A DNA stretch of 64,000 nucleotides from DATKHR01 sp036557365 (GTDB taxonomy: Bacteria > Acidobacteriota > Vicinamibacteria > Vicinamibacterales > CAVVIG01): NCBI GenBank assembly GCA_036557365.1, contig DATBHR010000061.1, positions 7,335-71,334 of the forward strand, given 5' to 3'. Within the stretch, counting starts at the first letter, position 1, and every line of letters starts with the position of its first letter. Below, piece by piece: positions 60,468 through 64,000 of the stretch. The notes beneath the pieces were generated by a model, which was not told the origin of the DNA, ran no database searches, and saw only the letters and a program-made list of their open reading frames with translations. A program made the translations under genes and the position numbers.

Positions 60468-62048
60468 ATGGAGCTCGATCGGCTGACGTGCGATCGCGCA
60501 CGGCGCGCGCGCGACCCTCGATTCGATGGCCGCTTCTTCATCGCGGTGACGACGACGCGCGTCTATTGCCGGCCGATTTGTCCCGTGCGTGGGCCGAAGG
60601 ACGAGCACGTGCGCTACTTTTCGACCGCGGCCGCCGCGGAGGCGGCCGGCTTCCGGCCGTGTCTTCGATGCAGGCCCGAGGCATCGCCGGGAACACCCGC
60701 CTGGGCCGGCACCTCGAGCATCGTGTCGCGCGCGCTTCGGCTCATCGGCGACGGCGCGATTCGCGGATCGACAGAGCGGTCCCGCGCCGGCAGCTGCGAG
60801 GAACTGGCCGAACGCTTGGGCGTGACCAGCCGTCACCTGCTCCGGCTGTTCGTGCAGCACGTCGGCGCGACGCCGCTCCAGGTCGCGCTCACGCGGCGCA
60901 TGCACTTCGCGAAGCAGCTCCTGGACCAGACATCGCTCCCCATCGCTCAGGTCGCATTCGCGTCCGGGTTCGGCAGCGTCAGACGATTCAACAGCCACGT
61001 GCGGCGAATCTACGCGCGGACGCCGACCGACCTGCGCCGACTCTCGCGGCGGAGTCCGACCGATGCCAGCGCCTACGTCCTTCGTCTGGCCTATCGTCCG
61101 CCGTACGACTGGGACGCGATGCTCGCGTTTCTTGCGGCGCGCGCGACGCCCGGCGTCGAAGTCGTCGACGGTTCGCGGTATCGACGGACGATCCAGGCAA
61201 ACGGCCACGCAGGAACGATCGAAGTCGCGCGCGTAGCGGGCGCTGCGGCCGTTGACGTGAGCGTCCATCTGCCGGATTCCAGCTCACTGCTGCTCATCGT
61301 CGAACGCGTTCGGCGTCTGTTCGATCTCGCCGCGGACCCCGAGGTCATCGGTGATCATCTCGGTGCCGATCCGTGGCTGCGCGCCGCATGGTCTCGTCAT
61401 TGTGGAATCCGGGTGCCGGGCGCGTGGGACGGATTCGAGCTCGCTGTTCGCGCGATTCTCGGCCAGCAGGTCTCCGTTCGCGGCGCGACGACGATTGCGG
61501 GACGAGTGGCGGCTGCGTTTGGAACAGCGGTCGATGCTGAAGACGGTCTCGCCCGATTGTTTCCCACACCCGCGAAACTCGCGGACGCGCGACTCGAAGA
61601 CGCCGGCGTCATGCCCAGTCGTGCTGCGACGATTCGACGCCTCGCCCGCGCCACTGTGGACGGCGCCATCGCGCTCGACGTGTGCTACGACACCGACGCC
61701 GCGATCAACGCGCTCACGTCGATTCCAGGCATTGGTCCGTGGACCGCGGCGTACGTGGCGCTGCGGGCGCTCGGCGAACCGGATGCGTTTCCATCCGGCG
61801 ACCTGGTCCTGCGCCAGCGCACCGGCGACGACAACGCCGCCGCTCTCGCTCGTCGAGCGGAACGGTGGCGTCCGTGGCGCGCATATGCCGCGATGCTGCT
61901 CTGGCAGGATTCAGCGGCCGCCGCGCGGCCGCACGTGGAGGCAGAAGATGCAGCGCCGAACGATGATCGAGCGGCTCGGGTTCGGACTGCTCGCCGCAGC
62001 GGTGCCGGCGTCAGCGGCCAGCGCGCAGAGCGGCTCCACGCAAGATAA
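60468..62048 (+). CDS. Ada-AlkA fusion: DNA methylation-damage sensor and 3-methyladenine glycosylase
   Basis: 526 residues. Residues 1-75 form the Ada metal-binding domain with C34, C38, C65 and C68, the spacing of Escherichia coli Ada (38/42/69/72). C34 would be the methyl acceptor. An AraC-type HTH follows (TSRHLLRLFVQHVGATPLQVAL, FGSVRRFNSHVRRIY). The C-terminal half is AlkA-type: HhH motif SIPGIGPWTAAYVALRALGEPD with the likely catalytic D445. It both senses methylated DNA and excises alkylated bases. The last 40 or so residues run past the glycosylase fold and overlap a NIPSNAP remnant. Confidence 0.92.
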   Translation: MELDRLTCDRARRARDPRFDGRFFIAVTTTRVYCRPICPVRGPKDEHVRYFSTAAAAEAAGFRPCLRCRPEASPGTPAWAGTSSIVSRALRLIGDGAIRGSTERSRAGSCEELAERLGVTSRHLLRLFVQHVGATPLQVALTRRMHFAKQLLDQTSLPIAQVAFASGFGSVRRFNSHVRRIYARTPTDLRRLSRRSPTDASAYVLRLAYRPPYDWDAMLAFLAARATPGVEVVDGSRYRRTIQANGHAGTIEVARVAGAAAVDVSVHLPDSSSLLLIVERVRRLFDLAADPEVIGDHLGADPWLRAAWSRHCGIRVPGAWDGFELAVRAILGQQVSVRGATTIAGRVAAAFGTAVDAEDGLARLFPTPAKLADARLEDAGVMPSRAATIRRLARATVDGAIALDVCYDTDAAINALTSIPGIGPWTAAYVALRALGEPDAFPSGDLVLRQRTGDDNAAALARRAERWRPWRAYAAMLLWQDSAAAARPHVEAEDAAPNDDRAARVRTARRSGAGVSGQRAERLHAR

Positions 62049-62112
62049 CCACGCGAACCGGCGCCTCGTCGAGATTCGCTCGTACCGCGTTCTACTGGTC
62101 AGCACGAAATAG
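61948..62112 (+). pseudogene. Truncated NIPSNAP-like remnant
   Basis: ATG 61948 has a strong GGAGG about 7 bp upstream and opens a 54-residue frame that overlaps the end of ada-alkA by 101 bp. It has a plausible signal peptide (LGFGLLAAAVPASAASAQ), then NRRLVEIRSYRVLL, which is how exported NIPSNAP-family proteins begin. It stops after VSTK. Full-length members exceed 230 residues, so the rest has been deleted. The intact NTF2-like gene starts 8 bp later. Confidence 0.6.
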
Positions 62113-62119
62113 AGGTCAC

Positions 62120-62494
62120 ATGCACGCTGGAACGACCGCTCAATCCGATCTCGACGTCCTGCGCGAGCTGAATGCCGAATACATTCGTTCAGTGCAGGCA
62201 TCGGATGTCGCGCGCTTCGAAGAAATTCTCGCGGCCGATTTTCTCTGCTCGCTTCCCGACGGAGCGTTGCTGGACCGGGCCGCCTTCCTCGCGTACACGG
62301 CAAAGCCCGTTACCATCCGCCATCTCGAGGCGCGCGACGTCGTCATCCGCATCCTCGGCGATGCGGCGATCGTGCACGGCCAGACGTGGTACGAAACGGC
62401 GGATGGGGCTCCGAAGCGCGGGCGCTACACCGATGTGTACGCACGGCGCGACGGCCGCTGGCTCGCGGTCGCCGCGCACGTCACGCGTGGATGA
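62120..62494 (+). CDS. NTF2-like (SnoaL/DUF4440) protein
   Basis: 124 residues with AGAGGT about 5 bp before the ATG. The fold is seen in VLRELNAEYIRSVQASDVARFEEILAADFLCSLPDG, followed by AVVHGQ-type strands (DAAIVHGQTWYETADG) and YTDVYARRDGRWLAVAAHVTR. DUF4440 proteins are small cone-fold proteins of uncertain activity. No signal peptide. It stands next to the NIPSNAP remnant and may have been part of the same lost operon. Confidence 0.85.
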   Translation: MHAGTTAQSDLDVLRELNAEYIRSVQASDVARFEEILAADFLCSLPDGALLDRAAFLAYTAKPVTIRHLEARDVVIRILGDAAIVHGQTWYETADGAPKRGRYTDVYARRDGRWLAVAAHVTRG

Positions 62495-62527
62495 CGCGAT
62501 TCGCGTGGCACGCGAACGCAGCGTCGA

Positions 62528-63949
62528 TCAGCGCGCGTCGGTGAAGCGAATCGACTGTCCGATCTGCCGAAATGCGTTCTGGAACTTGTCCTGATCACTT
62601 TCCGGACAGACTGTCAGGTAGTAGAACAGCGCGCCGTTGGTCAGGAAGGTCGTGTAGACGTTGATGCGCTCGTTCCCGCCGAGCGCCGACGGGTTGACGA
62701 GCGGCGTCGCGATGGCACTGCGCTGCGACATTCGCAGCGGCTGCTGCTCGCCGCCGAGGCGAAGCTGAGGGTTGTCCCGCGCGATCGCCTTTAGCCACGC
62801 ATTCGTCGCTTCCTGAAGATCTCGGGACGTCGTCCGCGCGACGCCGAATTCGACGCCGTGCGTGAAGACGGTCTGGCCGTTCATCTCGCCGTAGCCGTTT
62901 TGTGGCGCCACCCTGATCGAGCTGCTCGACGACGTCGCCGACCAATCCGAGGGTACGTTCGCCTGAAAGATGCCGCCGCTGATCGCGCGGTACTGCGTGC
63001 CGGGGACTGCGACCGGTTCTCCTGGCGTTCCAAAGGCGTGCGCGGCATGACCGGCGTTGGAGTTGCCGCCATTCGACTGACGCTTCGCGAGCTCCGCGGT
63101 CGTCATCGCCGGCGGAAGTCCTGCGAACCTGGGCTTGACCGTCGTGAAGCCGCTGACGTCCGGCCGTGGACCAAGCGCGAGCGACTGCGCTTCCTTGGTG
63201 ATGTACTCGGTGCGGTTGCCGGGATCCGGATGGTCGCTCAGCCACTGCGGGTCGCGATTGGGGCCGGCTTCCTTCGTGATCGTCTCGAACATGTGCGCGA
63301 GGTCGCGCGGGTCGTATCCGGCTTTCGCCATCAGCTGCGCGCCGAGCAGGTCCGCCTGCTTCTCGAAGTCGCGGCTGTAGCGGAGCATCAGCGTCCCGAG
63401 GCCGAACTGACTGCCTTGCATGATGGCGGATCCCGCGGCGCCGCCGACGACCGCGCCGCCGATCGCGCCGGCGAGCTGTCCGATCTGCAGCCACGGATTC
63501 TCCGCTTTCGTGGCGTTCGCGGTGCCGTGGCGGAGGAGCACGTGCGAGAGCTCGTGCGCCATCACGCCGACAACTTCTCCCTCGCCTGCCGCGGCGTCGA
63601 ACATGCCGCGCTGGACGAACATCGGTCCGCCCGGCAGCGCGAACGCGTTGATCTCCTTCAGATTCACCGGCGTGAACGAGTACCGATACACCGGCTGTTT
63701 GAGCTCCGCCGGCGCGACCGCCACCAATCTGTCGCCGAGCGACGTCAAATACTCCTGAATCGCCGGATCCTTGATGATCGGATACTGCTTCCGGACTTCC
63801 GCCGCCGCCTCCTGGCCGAGCTGCACATCCTGCTGCGGGGTGTATTTGTTCTTCGGCAGCTTGATCTGCGTCTGTGCCAGAACGGTAGATCCGGCAGCGA
63901 GCACCGCCGCCATGACCCACGCTCTCGAGAGAAGAGGGCTCCGCTTCAT
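62528..63949 (-). CDS. Exported M48-family zinc metalloprotease (BepA/Oma1-like)
   Basis: 473 residues with a signal peptide (WVMAAVLAAGSTVLAQ). Zinc motif HELSH at 132-136 and the downstream glutamate E196 in FEKQAD are the M48 ligands. A glycine zipper (GAIGGAVVGGAAGSAIM, about 161-177) follows the active site, and FVQRGMFDAA precedes it, as in BepA/YfgC. The C-terminal part (residues about 270-473) is an extra beta-rich domain without TPRs. It probably degrades misfolded outer-membrane or periplasmic proteins. Confidence 0.9.
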   Translation of the reverse strand: MKRSPLLSRAWVMAAVLAAGSTVLAQTQIKLPKNKYTPQQDVQLGQEAAAEVRKQYPIIKDPAIQEYLTSLGDRLVAVAPAELKQPVYRYSFTPVNLKEINAFALPGGPMFVQRGMFDAAAGEGEVVGVMAHELSHVLLRHGTANATKAENPWLQIGQLAGAIGGAVVGGAAGSAIMQGSQFGLGTLMLRYSRDFEKQADLLGAQLMAKAGYDPRDLAHMFETITKEAGPNRDPQWLSDHPDPGNRTEYITKEAQSLALGPRPDVSGFTTVKPRFAGLPPAMTTAELAKRQSNGGNSNAGHAAHAFGTPGEPVAVPGTQYRAISGGIFQANVPSDWSATSSSSSIRVAPQNGYGEMNGQTVFTHGVEFGVARTTSRDLQEATNAWLKAIARDNPQLRLGGEQQPLRMSQRSAIATPLVNPSALGGNERINVYTTFLTNGALFYYLTVCPESDQDKFQNAFRQIGQSIRFTDAR

Positions 63950-64000
63950 AAATTCGCTCCCCGGGCTATTCGTGAGTATGCTCCTGCAATTCCCATTCCG

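Overview
The window is a 64 kb piece of a high-GC chromosome, dense with genes and with no rRNA, tRNA, CRISPR array, phage or transposase gene that I can recognise. The gene set includes a TonB receptor with a carboxypeptidase-regulatory plug extension, a Tricorn-type S41 protease, an S9 peptidase, many secreted beta-propeller, DUF11 and VCBS proteins, multihaem-type cytochromes, HME-RND efflux, DUF4331 with TPR, and an M48 protease. This suggests a Gram-negative soil bacterium of the Acidobacteriota, perhaps the Vicinamibacteria. That placement is inferred from gene content, not from a marker gene.

Layout. 0-10 kb: the end of a NagX-like membrane acyltransferase, a divergent FAD monooxygenase/AraC pair, a secreted beta-helix protein, a di-haem peroxidase, a DUF1566 protein and a Tricorn homologue. 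10-19 kb, minus strand: DUF488 and a 2906-residue surface protein with a signal peptide, a beta-rich head, eleven DUF11 repeats, an SdrD_B-like module and an outer-membrane barrel. 19-30 kb: small metabolic and regulatory genes, namely GNAT, a sarcosine/N-methyltryptophan oxidase-like enzyme, DUF4331+TPR, a metallo-beta-lactamase fold enzyme overlapping a CNBD-DUF1003 protein, PEBP, SnoaL, a Crp/Fnr regulator, a methyltransferase and a beta-carbonic anhydrase. A perfect FNR-type palindrome lies between the last two. 30-33.6 kb: S9 peptidase, a 50-residue protein and a sirtuin.

33.6-47.3 kb is a metal-homeostasis island. A CzcCBA-like RND exporter with a VCBS gene upstream lies on the minus strand. 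Next to it is an import operon (HupE/UreJ-like membrane protein, two paralogous one-TM proteins bracketing a zinc/manganese-type ABC transporter), which is divergent from a TonB-dependent receptor. 47.3-51.4 kb: a deoxyhypusine-synthase-like enzyme, AraC, a VOC protein, a BNR propeller overlapping a MoaD-like protein, and a YciI-type protein.

51.4-60.5 kb has the most unusual structure. A translationally coupled operon (DUF305, two tandem 631-residue cysteine-rich LVIVD-type propellers, a secreted unknown) and a GlgX debranching enzyme are bracketed by two copies, in opposite orientation, of a roughly 280-290 bp structured intergenic repeat. In each copy, purine-rich and pyrimidine-rich arms enclose a cruciform with two different side hairpins. 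Other short word-like repeats occur nearby. The window ends with Ada-AlkA, a truncated NIPSNAP-like remnant, an NTF2-like protein and an M48 protease.

All functions are assigned by reading motifs. No database search was run.
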